Below are positions 8,907-17,599 of a DNA stretch of 64,000 nt, piece after piece (position 1 is the first letter of the stretch; each line of letters opens with the position of its first letter). Source of the DNA: Kiritimatiellia bacterium (GTDB taxonomy: Bacteria > Verrucomicrobiota > Kiritimatiellia > PWTM01); assembly GCA_026417735.1 (NCBI GenBank), contig JAOACR010000012.1, forward strand, positions 1-64,000, in the 5' to 3' direction. Below the pieces are notes generated by a model. It saw nothing but the letters and a program-made list of their open reading frames with translations, was not told the DNA's origin and made no database searches. The position numbers were made by a program, and so were the translations under genes.

Positions 8907-9297
8907 CGCCGCGATCACCAAATCAAATCTACACCCCTGCTGAACGCAAATCAAAGCCGGCCCTCTCGACCTCGCTGGCGGCATTACACGCCGTGCCGCC
9001 GGGGAGCCGCGAGCGCTCTCCACCCGCCGCCCTCGCGCGGATGCCGGCCCCACGGTCTCCGGCATCACGACCTAGCTTGGGCCGCCGCACACGATGACCT
9101 CTGGTCTCAAGGCACGCTCGCAACACCGCCGGCCGGCGCGCCAGCGACGCGTCATTTCCACGTGCCCACAATATGTCGGGCCATCCCCCGTCGTATGGCT
9201 GGTCGCGGTTTGCGCCACCCTTCCGGCTGGCAGTCCCGGAGACCGAATCCGGTGCGGGTCGGTGCGGGTGACTGTCCCTTTTGCGGAGGACCTGACG
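8907..9297. other. Intergenic region between the small Cys-rich gene and the sulfatase
   Basis: About 390 bp between two divergently read genes, so it should hold promoters for both. No consensus -35/-10 pair stands out. It contains a short tandem repeat of GGTGCGGGT (around 9251-9269) and a clear ribosome site GCGGAGGA just before the sulfatase ATG. Open frames here are continuations of antisense frames and are not supported. Confidence 0.4.
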
Positions 9298-10686
9298 ATG
9301 CGGGATATCAGTTCGGCCCGAAGGGCGATCTGCGTCGTGCTGGCATGGCTCGCCGTCCAAACGGCGGGCGCATTGCAGCCACCGAACTTCGTGCTGATCA
9401 TCGCCGACGATCTCGGCTACGCAGACGTCGGCTTCCACGGTTGTCGCGACATCCCCACCCCCCATCTCGACCGGCTTGCGGCCTCCGGGGTGCGCTGTTC
9501 ACAGGGTTATGTCTCCCACTCGTTCTGCTCCCCCACCCGCGCCGCGCTGATGACCGGCCGCTACCAGCAGCGGTTCGGTCACGAGATGAATCCGGCCTAC
9601 CTGCCCGACGATCCAACCGTCGGCCTGCCGACCAACGAGGTCACCATCGCAGACGTTCTGCGGCCGCGCGGCTACGTGTGTGGGCTCGTCGGCAAGTGGC
9701 ACCTGGGCGCCGCGCCGCCGTTCCATCCCCTCGTGCGTGGGTTCGACGAGATGTTCGGCTTTCTCGGCGGAGGCCATCACTACCTGCCCGAGAAATGGGT
9801 CGGCGCCACGGAGTACGCCTCGCGACTCCTGCGCAACCAAGAACCGGTGAAGGAAACCGACTACCTCACCCGCGCGCTCGGCCGCGAGGCCACCGCCTTC
9901 ATCGAGCGCCATGCGGCGCGACCGTTTTTTCTCTACCTCGCCTTCAACGCTCCCCACACGCCACTGGAGGCGCCCCCCGACGTCGAGGCACGGTTCGCCT
10001 CCATCGCGGACCCCAAACGCCGCACCTACGCCGCAATGGTGTCGGTGATGGATGAGCAAATCGGTCGGGTGCTGGATGCGCTGCGCCGCACCGGAACCGA
10101 GTCGAACACGCTGGTGATGTTCCTTTCCGACAACGGCGGCCCGCCCCACGCCAACGCCTCCTCGAATGGCATCCTGCGCGGCGCGAAAGGCACGGTCTAC
10201 GAGGGCGGAATCCGCGTTCCGTTCGTGCTCTCGTTCCCGGGACGTTTGCCCGCCGGCGCCGTCTACGAGGAACCTGTGATCTGTCTTGACCTCCCCGTCA
10301 CGATGGCGGTGCTGGCGGGCGCGGCCATGCCGGCGGATCGGCCGATCGACGGCGTGAACCTGATGCCCTACCTCCTCGGGGAGCGGAAAGGACCCCCTCA
10401 CGAGGCGTTGCTCTGGCGCCAAGGGGGCAGCCAACCGTGGGCCATTCGCTCGGGGCCCCTGAAGCTCCTGCTGGGGCAAGGCAAAGCCGCAGTGCCGGAA
10501 CTCTACGACTTGGCGAGCGACCCCGGCGAAACGCGGAATCTTGCGGCGGAGAGGCCTGCGGATGTGGCCGCGCTGCGTGGCCGGTGGGAACGCTGGAACG
10601 CTGAACTGGTACCACCGCGATGGCCATCTCCGAAGGAAGCGCTGCCTCAGCGGCCGCGGCGCCGCGCGCCACGCCCCGCCAACTGA
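9298..10686 (+). CDS. Secreted type I sulfatase (formylglycine-dependent)
   Basis: A 462-residue sulfatase of the arylsulfatase A superfamily with an N-terminal signal peptide (to about residue 26). It carries the metal-binding Asp pair in FVLIIADDLGYAD (D37, D38) and the maturation motif C77-S-P-T-R, whose Cys is converted to formylglycine. Further conserved blocks are GKWHLG, PFFLYLAFNAPHTPL and VMFLSDNGG. It hydrolyses sulfate esters, probably on a sulfated polysaccharide, in the periplasm. GCGGAGGA is 8 bases before the ATG. The formylglycine-generating enzyme is not in this window. An FG-GAP protein follows on the same strand after 172 bp. Confidence 0.92.
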   Translation: MRDISSARRAICVVLAWLAVQTAGALQPPNFVLIIADDLGYADVGFHGCRDIPTPHLDRLAASGVRCSQGYVSHSFCSPTRAALMTGRYQQRFGHEMNPAYLPDDPTVGLPTNEVTIADVLRPRGYVCGLVGKWHLGAAPPFHPLVRGFDEMFGFLGGGHHYLPEKWVGATEYASRLLRNQEPVKETDYLTRALGREATAFIERHAARPFFLYLAFNAPHTPLEAPPDVEARFASIADPKRRTYAAMVSVMDEQIGRVLDALRRTGTESNTLVMFLSDNGGPPHANASSNGILRGAKGTVYEGGIRVPFVLSFPGRLPAGAVYEEPVICLDLPVTMAVLAGAAMPADRPIDGVNLMPYLLGERKGPPHEALLWRQGGSQPWAIRSGPLKLLLGQGKAAVPELYDLASDPGETRNLAAERPADVAALRGRWERWNAELVPPRWPSPKEALPQRPRRRAPRPAN

Positions 10687-10709
10687 ACGCAGGCGCCCCC
10701 CTCTGCCTT

Positions 10710-10754
10710 TCCAAGGATTGGACGCCCCCTCACCCCTCCCGTCCAACCGTTGGA
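10710..10754. repeat. Paired 13-bp palindromes, copy 1
   Basis: Two near-identical palindromic units, TCCAAGGATTGGA (10710-10722) and TCCAACCGTTGGA (10742-10754), share the form TCCAA-N3-TTGGA. Their starts are exactly 32 bp apart. They sit 23 bp after the sulfatase stop and about 105 bp before the next gene. The same arrangement recurs at 42680-42724 and 60791-60835. The stems are too short for a strong RNA hairpin, so a double protein-binding site on one face of the helix is more likely than a terminator. Confidence 0.75.
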
Positions 10755-10858
10755 GCACGTCCCTCCGCGAATGCGCCGCACCTCGCTTGCCGCCGGCCAT
10801 GCCGCACGCAGATGATGGGGGCGATGGAACGAACCGCCGTACCAGAGAGGTCCGAGCC

Positions 10859-12091
10859 ATGAACTCACGATCGCTTGCGTGCTTGCTCATCGTCTTCAGC
10901 ACCCTCTGGGTGGCCCGCGCCGCACCGCCGGCCGTCGCGTGGCGTCACCTGAGCAGCCGGCGCGGCGAGCTGCCGCTACCCAACGGCGGGCCCGAGCAGA
11001 CCGCCTGTGTGACGGCCGACTTCAATGGGGACGGCGCCGCCGACATCGTCATCGCCGAACGAACTCGCGCACCGTCGGTCATCGGTATCCGCTGGAATGG
11101 CAGCGGCTGGGATCGCTTCGTCATCGATGACACCGCTCGCCCCGTCGAGGCCGGTGGCGCGGCGGCCGACCTCGACGGCGACGCCGATCTCGACCTCGTG
11201 CTCGGCGGCGACTGGCGCAGCGATGAGGTCGTCTGGTACGAAAACCCCGGTGCGGGCGCTCCGCCGCAGCAGCGATGGGCACGAAGAATCCTCAAACGCG
11301 GCGGCGCAAAGGGACACCATGACCAGGTCGCCGCGGATCTGCTCGGCGCGGGACGGCCACAGGTCATTTTTTGGAACCAGGGCAGCCGTCGCCTCTTCCT
11401 CGCCGAACCGCCGCCCGATCCCCGCACCGCGGGGCCGTGGCCCCTGCGGGAGCTATTCGACGCCTCCACCACGCCATTGACCGTCAAACCCGAAGGGCTG
11501 GCCACCGCCGACGTTGACGGCGACGGCCGAATCGACCTGCTGGGCGGCGTCTGGTGGTTTCATGCGGACGGCGCCGGCCGGCTGCGACCGGTGCGGATCG
11601 CCGATCAGCCGGGTCGCATCCGGGCAGGTCGGTTCCGGCCGGGGCCCATTGCGCAGATCGTCGCTGCGCCCGGCGATGGAGACGGACCGCTCCTCTTCAT
11701 CGAGTGTGACGGCGACCCGCTCGACCCCGCCTCCTGGCGCCGGCGCGCGCTGCTCGACGGCCGCACGGTGATCCACGGCCACACACTCGACATCGCAGAC
11801 ATCAACGGGGACGGTCATCTCGACATCCTCTGCGCCGAAATGGCGAAGTGGAACATCCGGCGCTCCGAGCCCGACCATCCCAACGCCACCGCATGGATCC
11901 TGTACGGCGACGGGCAGGGCGGTTTTTTCACCACCGTGTTGAGCAGCGGCATCGGCTTTCACGAGGGCCGCATCGCGGACGTCAACGGCGACGGCCGCCC
12001 CGACATCGTGAACAAGCCCTTCAACTTCGACACGCCGCGCCTCGACATTTGGCTGAACCTCGGCTCGCCACCCTCGCAACCACCACGATAG
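10859..12091 (+). CDS. Secreted FG-GAP/VCBS repeat protein
   Basis: A 410-residue protein with a signal peptide (MNSRSLACLLIVFSTLWVARA) and at least five calcium-binding FG-GAP/VCBS repeats, each with a D-x-[DN]-G-D-G-x-x-D loop: DFNGDGAAD, DLDGDADLD, DVDGDGRID, DINGDGHLD and DVNGDGRPD. Such repeats form a beta-propeller that binds ligands or sugars outside the cell; no catalytic domain is seen. Proteins of this type are abundant in PVC bacteria next to sulfatases. AGAGAGGT lies shortly before the ATG. It may be transcribed with the sulfatase, but the paired palindromes lie between them. Confidence 0.8.
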   Translation: MNSRSLACLLIVFSTLWVARAAPPAVAWRHLSSRRGELPLPNGGPEQTACVTADFNGDGAADIVIAERTRAPSVIGIRWNGSGWDRFVIDDTARPVEAGGAAADLDGDADLDLVLGGDWRSDEVVWYENPGAGAPPQQRWARRILKRGGAKGHHDQVAADLLGAGRPQVIFWNQGSRRLFLAEPPPDPRTAGPWPLRELFDASTTPLTVKPEGLATADVDGDGRIDLLGGVWWFHADGAGRLRPVRIADQPGRIRAGRFRPGPIAQIVAAPGDGDGPLLFIECDGDPLDPASWRRRALLDGRTVIHGHTLDIADINGDGHLDILCAEMAKWNIRRSEPDHPNATAWILYGDGQGGFFTTVLSSGIGFHEGRIADVNGDGRPDIVNKPFNFDTPRLDIWLNLGSPPSQPPR

Positions 12092-12236
12092 CGCTGCCGA
12101 ACACGCCGAAACCGGGCCGACACTGTAAGGGGAACGAAACGCCGTCGGGCTGGAATCGCAGCGGGGACCGGTGCCGTCGGATCAGTCGGCGGTAACGAAA
12201 CAGCCCCCTCACCCCGGCACCAGGGGCCCGAACGCG

Positions 12237-13022
12237 TCAGTAACCGTCGCCGCCTACGGCGCCGGACGGCCGCTCGATCGGTTCGCCCACCGCTTCGCGT
12301 CGGCGAAACTCGTCGAGCATTGCGGCGGTCGCAGTTGCGCCGCAGCGCGTCGCCCCAAGTTGTCGAACACGAATCAGCCCGTCCAGATCGCGAACACCGC
12401 CCGCCGCCTTCACCTGAACACGTTCGGAACAGGCCGCGCGCATCAGCCGCAGATCGTGCTCTGTGGCTCCGCGATAGCTGTAGGAACCGTCGGATTGTTT
12501 CACAAAGCCGTACCCCGTCGAGGTTTTCACCCAATCCGCCCCCGCCCGTTCCGCGATCTCGCACAGCCGCCGCTTCAGCCCGTCGCCGTCCAGACCCGCG
12601 CCACCCCCGTGCAGAAAGTCGGTCTCGAGGATCACTTTCACCTTTGCGCCGTGGCGATGCGCCTCGTCACACACCGCGCGGACATCGGCCTCGACATAGG
12701 CCCAGTCGCCGCTGAGCGCCTTCCCGATGTTGATGACCATGTCCACTTCTTCCGCGCCGTCGCGACAAGCGATCTCGGTTTCGTAACGCTTCACCTCCGT
12801 CGTGGAGCTTCCGTGCGGAAATCCCACCACGCATCCCACACGCACGCCGGTCCCGCGCAGCAGTTCCACACAGCGGCGCACCGCGTAGGGTTTCACACAG
12901 ACCGACGCGACGCGATATCGCGCGGCCACTCGGCAGCCCTCCTCGATTTCACGGTCCGTCAGCGTGGGATGCAGCAGAGAGTGATCGATCATTTTCGCCA
13001 GCTCGTCGTAGTGGATCGTCAT
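12237..13022 (-). CDS. deoC: Deoxyribose-phosphate aldolase
   Basis: A 261-residue DeoC, a TIM-barrel class I aldolase that splits 2-deoxyribose 5-phosphate into glyceraldehyde 3-phosphate and acetaldehyde. The Schiff-base Lys lies in DWVKTSTGYGF and the second active-site Lys in VQVKAAGGVRD. The EVDMVINIGKALSGDW block is also typical. The start at 13022 overlaps the stop of the ROK kinase gene by ATGA, so the longer frame beginning at 13052 is rejected. It is the last gene of a four-gene minus-strand run (oxidoreductase, isomerase, ROK kinase, deoC) that looks like a sugar-catabolism operon. Confidence 0.93.
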   Translation of the reverse strand: MTIHYDELAKMIDHSLLHPTLTDREIEEGCRVAARYRVASVCVKPYAVRRCVELLRGTGVRVGCVVGFPHGSSTTEVKRYETEIACRDGAEEVDMVINIGKALSGDWAYVEADVRAVCDEAHRHGAKVKVILETDFLHGGGAGLDGDGLKRRLCEIAERAGADWVKTSTGYGFVKQSDGSYSYRGATEHDLRLMRAACSERVQVKAAGGVRDLDGLIRVRQLGATRCGATATAAMLDEFRRREAVGEPIERPSGAVGGDGY

Positions 13023-14023
13023 CGCTGGGCCTCCCCCTGCATTCGCGCGCACAACCCGCGCGCGCCGCCGGCCATCGCCAACGCAACACCTCCAAGCATT
13101 CCGGCACGTCCGCCGAGACGGCTGAGCTCGATCTGCACCGTATCCACCGGAAACATGCGCACCCGCCGCCGCACCTCATCGCGCAACGGTTCGAGCAGTT
13201 GCGCGCCCATCCCGGCCACTCCACCGCCGAGCACGACCAAGTCGGGATGCAACGCGGTGACGATGTTGGCGACGCCGATGCCAAGCCACCGCGCGGCGCG
13301 CTCAATCGCCCGCGCGACCAGCTCGTCGCCCTCCCTGGCGGCAGCGGCCATCGTTTCCGGCGTGATCCGGCCCACGTCGCCCCCCGTGATCTCCGCCAGC
13401 CGCGGCGCCAGACCCGACGCGACCAGCCGCACCCCCTCCGCGCGAATCGCCGGGCCGCTGGCCACCGTCTCCAGACAACCCCGACTGCCACATCCACACG
13501 GTGGACCGTCGGGCACCACCGTTTGGTGACCGAGCTCTCCCGCCGCACCCAGCGGGCCGAGCCGCAACACACCCTCCACCACCACCCCACCCCCGATACC
13601 GGTCCCAATCGCAAACATCGCCATCGTCGGACGATCGCGCCCCCGCCCCCAGCCGAACACCAGTTCGCCCAGCGTCGCGATGCGAACGTCGTTGAGCAGA
13701 TGCACTGGGCAGCCGAGCCGCTCCGCCAGCCACGCCGACACCGGCAAATCCCGCCACTGAGTCGGCAAATTCGGCAGGAAACGCGTCACTCCGGCGTTCA
13801 CGTCCGCCAGCCCCGGCACGCCCAGACCGAGCGCGACGGGGCGCACGCCCGCCTCGCGTACCGTCTGCTCCAGCAGGTCCGCAATTCGTTCCACCACGCG
13901 GCGCGGCCCCTCGTACGCGCAGGTCGGTGCGCACCTCTCCGCAAGCACCTCGCCCTCGGCGGTTGCGACCGCGACGCCAATCGTCGTGCCGCCGAGGTCC
14001 GCGCCCGCCCACACCTCCCGCAT
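13019..14023 (-). CDS. ROK-family sugar kinase
   Basis: A 334-residue ROK protein. It opens with the phosphate-binding motif ADLGGTTIGVAVA and contains the ROK zinc signature in HQTVVPDGPPCGCGSRGCLE. The catalytic Asp is expected in LLNDVRIATLGE, and TGIGGGVVVEG is the second glycine loop. There is no N-terminal helix-turn-helix, so it is a kinase (glucokinase, fructokinase, ManNAc or allose kinase type) rather than a repressor. Substrate specificity cannot be read from sequence. It ends in an ATGA overlap with deoC and starts 7 bp after the isomerase gene. Confidence 0.9.
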   Translation of the reverse strand: MREVWAGADLGGTTIGVAVATAEGEVLAERCAPTCAYEGPRRVVERIADLLEQTVREAGVRPVALGLGVPGLADVNAGVTRFLPNLPTQWRDLPVSAWLAERLGCPVHLLNDVRIATLGELVFGWGRGRDRPTMAMFAIGTGIGGGVVVEGVLRLGPLGAAGELGHQTVVPDGPPCGCGSRGCLETVASGPAIRAEGVRLVASGLAPRLAEITGGDVGRITPETMAAAAREGDELVARAIERAARWLGIGVANIVTALHPDLVVLGGGVAGMGAQLLEPLRDEVRRRVRMFPVDTVQIELSRLGGRAGMLGGVALAMAGGARGLCARMQGEAQR

Positions 14024-14030
14024 CGCCGCC

Positions 14031-14954
14031 TCAGCGCTGGATGAAATTGCGAAGATGCCGCGCCGCGGTCCGCAACGCCCGCTGTCGTCCCTCCAGCGAC
14101 TTCCCGAACGCGTCGTCTTCCACCTCGATGCACACCGGCCCCTCGTAGCCGACCGACATCAGCTCGCCGACGAACCGTCCCCAGTCAATCTCCCCCAATC
14201 CCGGAATGCACGGCTCGTGGTACTGCAGCGGCGTCGCCAGGATGCCGACCTCGTTCAGCCGGTCGCGCCGGATCCGAACGTCCTTCGCGTGAATGTGGAA
14301 CAACCGCTCACGAAACTCGCGCAGCGGCGCCAGCCAGTCCATGTGCTGCCAGACCAAATGGGAAGGATCGTAGTTCAGCCCGAAATGACGTGACGGGATC
14401 TCCTCGAACATCCGCCGCCAGATCGCCGGCGCGTGCGCAAGGTTTTTGCCGCCGGGCCACTCGTCGCGCGTGAACAACATCGGACAGTTTTCGATGCCGA
14501 TCCGCACGCCGTGGTCCTCCGCGAACTGCACCAGCGGCTTCCACGTCTTGCGGAACGCGGCCCAGTTCTCGTCCACGCTCTTCGTCCAGTCGCGACCGAT
14601 AAACGTGTTCATCTGCCGCACGCCGAGCAGCTCCGCGGCGAGGATCACCTTGCGGATATGCGCGACCGCCGCTTTCGCGACCTCGGGGTCCGGATCCAAC
14701 GGGTTCGGATAATAGCCAAGACCGCTGATCGCCACGCCGTGCGCCTGCAGTGCGCCGTGAATGTCCTCCGCGCGCGCCTGCGTCAGCGTCGTCACATCCA
14801 CGTGGGTGACGCCCGCATACTTCCGTTCCGCCCGGCCCACCGGCCAGCACATCAGTTCGACGCAATCGAACCCCTCCGCCGCCGCAAACTTCGCAACCGA
14901 CTCGAGGTCGAGGTCGGGCAGAATCGCACTGACGAATCCGAGCTGGATCATCAC
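14031..14954 (-). CDS. Sugar phosphate isomerase/epimerase (xylose-isomerase-like TIM barrel)
   Basis: A 307-residue TIM-barrel protein of the AP-endonuclease-2 / xylose isomerase-like family. Metal-binding residues fall in [29 protein letters not shown] and [10 protein letters not shown], giving the expected Glu-Asp-His-Glu set. No signal peptide. The family includes inosose isomerases, hydroxypyruvate isomerase and many uncharacterised sugar isomerases. It follows an oxidoreductase gene by 18 bp and precedes the ROK kinase, so all three probably act on one sugar or polyol. A GAAAGGA sequence precedes the ATG. Confidence 0.88.
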   Translation of the reverse strand: MMIQLGFVSAILPDLDLESVAKFAAAEGFDCVELMCWPVGRAERKYAGVTHVDVTTLTQARAEDIHGALQAHGVAISGLGYYPNPLDPDPEVAKAAVAHIRKVILAAELLGVRQMNTFIGRDWTKSVDENWAAFRKTWKPLVQFAEDHGVRIGIENCPMLFTRDEWPGGKNLAHAPAIWRRMFEEIPSRHFGLNYDPSHLVWQHMDWLAPLREFRERLFHIHAKDVRIRRDRLNEVGILATPLQYHEPCIPGLGEIDWGRFVGELMSVGYEGPVCIEVEDDAFGKSLEGRQRALRTAARHLRNFIQR

Positions 14955-14972
14955 CGTCTCCTTTCCTTTCCT

Positions 14973-16160
14973 TTAGCTCCGCCGGCGTTCCACCGGGAAT
15001 TCATGCCGCCGCACCGCGACCCAACGGCGGACCGCGGCGCTGCGCCGGATCGCCTCACACACCGCCACCTCCTCGTGCCCGTCCCGGACGGTCGCATACA
15101 GCGGCTCGGCGGGCGGGCCGTCAAGGATGGCGCTGTAAATTGCCCGGAAGTTCATCTTGAACGTGTCCGGAAAACCCTCCACGTGTCCCGGCGGATGGTC
15201 CATGTATCCCGCCGCGCCGCGGCCAAAGGCGGGCGTCGCCCGCACCGCACTCGCGTTCGGCTCGTCCCGCCGCCCCAGATGGAGCATCTCGGGGTCCTCC
15301 GAGCACCACCAGACGGACTGCTTCGAACCGTAGATCTCCACTCGAAGGCAGTTCTTGCGGCCGGCCGCGACCTGGGACACCGCCAGATTCCCGCGCGCGC
15401 CATTCTCGAATTCGAGCAGCACGGACCCGCAGTCCTCGGTCTTCACCTGGTACGGCGCCGTCCGCACCCGGCCGGCCGCGCGCGCGAACGTCTGCACCTC
15501 GCCCAGCGGCCGACGACGCACGGAGTGAAACGTCAGCAGATCCGCCATCACCGCCCTCACGCGAGCGCCGATCACAAACGAGACCAGATCCAGCCAGTGC
15601 GTGCCGATGTCCGCGACCGCACGCAACGCCCCGCCTTCCGCCGGCAGCAACCGCCAGTTGTAATCGGTTTCCTTGAACAGCCAGTCCTGAAAGTAGGAAC
15701 CGTTCACGTGAATCACCCGGCCGAGTTCGCCCGATCGCACCAGCTCGCGCATCTGCAGCACCGCCGGATAGAAACGACAGTTGTAGTTCACCGCGAAAAT
15801 CTGCCTCGGCCGCGCCTCCACTTCGCGAACGAGCCTCGCGGTCTGGCGGGTCGTCATCGCGAGCGGTTTTTCGCAAACGACGTGCCGGCCCGCCTCCAGC
15901 GCCGCAAGCGCCATTGCCTCGTGCCAGCGGTTGGGCGAGGCAATGTGTACGACGTCCACCTCCGGATCCGCCACCAGCTGCCGGTGGTCGCCGTAGGCCT
16001 TCGGAATGCCCAGTCGTGACGCCGCCGCGTTCACCACACCGGGCACGTCGCACAACGCGCTCACTCGCACGCCGAGGCGTCTCAGCGCCTCCACGTGCAC
16101 CGGCCCGATGAAACCGGCCCCAATCACCCCCACCCGCACGTCGTGCAGCGATCGCTTCAT
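14973..16160 (-). CDS. Gfo/Idh/MocA-family NAD(P)-dependent oxidoreductase
   Basis: A 395-residue sugar or polyol dehydrogenase-like protein. The N-terminal Rossmann fold has VRVGVIGAGFIGPVHVEAL, followed by VVHIASPNRWH and the hallmark VVCEKPLA, where Lys is the catalytic residue. A later ADIGTHWLDL segment supplies the active-site Asp/His pair. There is no Tat signal. GGAGG lies 8 bases before the ATG at 16160, so the longer open frame from 16283 is not used. It heads the minus-strand operon that ends with deoC, and a likely extended -10 promoter lies about 105 bp upstream. Confidence 0.9.
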   Translation of the reverse strand: MKRSLHDVRVGVIGAGFIGPVHVEALRRLGVRVSALCDVPGVVNAAASRLGIPKAYGDHRQLVADPEVDVVHIASPNRWHEAMALAALEAGRHVVCEKPLAMTTRQTARLVREVEARPRQIFAVNYNCRFYPAVLQMRELVRSGELGRVIHVNGSYFQDWLFKETDYNWRLLPAEGGALRAVADIGTHWLDLVSFVIGARVRAVMADLLTFHSVRRRPLGEVQTFARAAGRVRTAPYQVKTEDCGSVLLEFENGARGNLAVSQVAAGRKNCLRVEIYGSKQSVWWCSEDPEMLHLGRRDEPNASAVRATPAFGRGAAGYMDHPPGHVEGFPDTFKMNFRAIYSAILDGPPAEPLYATVRDGHEEVAVCEAIRRSAAVRRWVAVRRHEFPVERRRS

Positions 16161-16271
16161 TCCGCCTCCAGCGGCACCACCATGACAAACCCACACGGCC
16201 ATCGTCGCGCCTCTCTCAACGCGGATCTGGCCGTTTCGATCGAACTGTGCCGACCGGACCGGTGCGCTCAC

Positions 16272-16280
16272 ATCATAGCA
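16272..16280 (-). promoter_or_regulatory. Candidate extended -10 promoter of the Gfo/Idh-isomerase-ROK-deoC operon
   Basis: On the minus strand the sequence TGC-TATGAT matches an extended -10 element (TGN plus TATGAT). No good -35 is found 17 bp upstream, which is tolerated for extended -10 promoters. Transcription would start near 16265, giving a leader of about 105 bases before the ATG at 16160. Confidence 0.4.
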
Positions 16281-16454
16281 CACGCCGGCGCCAACCAGTT
16301 GCAGAGTCCTTCGACGCCGCCACCGGAACGGCGATTGATCTCCGATTCGCGGGCCGAAGACGGGAAGGCGCGCGAACCCAAGTCCGCGGCTGATGGGCCG
16401 TGCGCATCACCACCGCGCTTTTCTTCCCCGTCCGGAGCCGGTACAACCGCAGCG

Positions 16455-16889
16455 ATGCGCGCCACCGTGATCGAACGCTGCTCGAACAGCCCCGCAGAGA
16501 CCGCCCAGGCCGCAGCGGAACTTGCCGGCCGTCTGCGGGCCGGTGTCACGGTCGCGCTCTTCGGCGAGCTCGGTGCGGGCAAGACCACCTTTGCGCGGGC
16601 GCTGTGCCGCGCGCTGGGGGTGACCGAGCCGGTCGCCAGTCCCGGCTTCACCCTCGTGCACGAGTACCGCGGGGCCGTGCCGGTGATTCACGCTGACCTG
16701 TATCGGCTGCGGCGCGATCCGCTCGAGATCGCCTCGCTCGGACTGGACGACGTGCCGGCGGAGGCGATTCGAATCATCGAATGGGCGGACCGCGCACCGG
16801 AGTTGTGCCCCGCGAACGCGGTCCGCGTGGAGATTCGGGTCGGCCCATCGCCGACGGAGCGCCGCATCCGCATGGAGCTGCCCGAATGA
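16455..16889 (+). CDS. tsaE: tRNA threonylcarbamoyladenosine biosynthesis ATPase
   Basis: A 144-residue TsaE (YjeE). The Walker A is FGELGAGKTTFARAL, followed by the family block SPGFTLVHEYRG, then the HADLYRL motif and IIEWADR. It works with TsaB and TsaD to form t6A37 on ANN-decoding tRNAs. Its stop overlaps the tsaB start by ATGA, so the pair is coupled. TsaD and TsaC are not in the window. The ATG at 16455 is the first one giving the family's normal length; the longer frame from 16095 overlaps the divergent oxidoreductase and is rejected. Confidence 0.93.
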   Translation: MRATVIERCSNSPAETAQAAAELAGRLRAGVTVALFGELGAGKTTFARALCRALGVTEPVASPGFTLVHEYRGAVPVIHADLYRLRRDPLEIASLGLDDVPAEAIRIIEWADRAPELCPANAVRVEIRVGPSPTERRIRMELPE

Positions 16890-17599
16890 GCCCACCGCGC
16901 GCAGTGGTGGCGCTGGACCTGTCCGCTGCGGTCGGCTCGGCCGCATGGATGGAGCAGGACGACACCATCGCAGAGATCGAGTGGCCACAGCCGCCGCGCG
17001 ACAACCGCGCCACATTCGAGCACCTCCGCGCGCTGCTCTTTTCGGAGGGTCGGCACCCCGCGCAGGTGGAACTGTGGGTGGTTGGCTGCGGGCCCGGCGC
17101 GTACAGCGGCCTGCGGATCGCGACGGCGGCGATCCACATGTTTGCGGCTCCGCTCGGTCGACCGGTGATCGGCATCGACAGCGGTCTGGCGACCGGCGAC
17201 GAGTTGCTGAGGAGAGTGCCGGTCGACGATGCGATCATCGCCGGCGACGCGCGGAGGGGGCTGGCCTGGTTCGGGCGGATCCGCCGCGCCGACGACGGCA
17301 GCGCCGAGCTGGTGGCGCCCTGGAGCCTCTGCGCGCTCACAGAGCTCGAAGCGAAGGTGCCGCCGGCGGGCTGCGGCGGGTCCGCAGAATGGTCCCGCCT
17401 TGCGCACGCCGCCCGGCTGACCGCCGCGGAGGGGCGCTGGTGGCCGGAAGACCTGGTGCCGCGGGCACGCCATCTGGCGCGCCGCGCGATCGAGCTTTGG
17501 ACGCGCGGCCAGCCGCTGCCACCGGCGCTGCCGATCTATCTGCAGCCGCCCGTCGCGACCGGATCGGGTCTCACCCCGTCGGGCGGGTCGGCGGTTTGA
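16886..17599 (+). CDS. tsaB: tRNA threonylcarbamoyladenosine biosynthesis protein TsaB
   Basis: A 237-residue TsaB (YeaZ) of the ASKHA fold. It has the start block VVALDLSAAVGSAAW and the signature VVGCGPGAYSGLRIATA, matching the usual G-P-G-S-[FY]-T-G-L-R-[IV]-G. TsaB is the non-catalytic scaffold for TsaD in t6A synthesis. The gene is coupled to tsaE by ATGA. Its last 29 bases overlap the end of the convergent lpxD, so the two transcripts are antisense at their 3' ends. The protein is rather divergent outside the signature. Confidence 0.88.
   Translation: MSPPRAVVALDLSAAVGSAAWMEQDDTIAEIEWPQPPRDNRATFEHLRALLFSEGRHPAQVELWVVGCGPGAYSGLRIATAAIHMFAAPLGRPVIGIDSGLATGDELLRRVPVDDAIIAGDARRGLAWFGRIRRADDGSAELVAPWSLCALTELEAKVPPAGCGGSAEWSRLAHAARLTAAEGRWWPEDLVPRARHLARRAIELWTRGQPLPPALPIYLQPPVATGSGLTPSGGSAV

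Noticed and set aside
10710-10754. Paired palindromes as rho-independent terminators
   Set aside because: Five-base stems without following Ts would be too weak; the fixed spacing fits DNA binding better.
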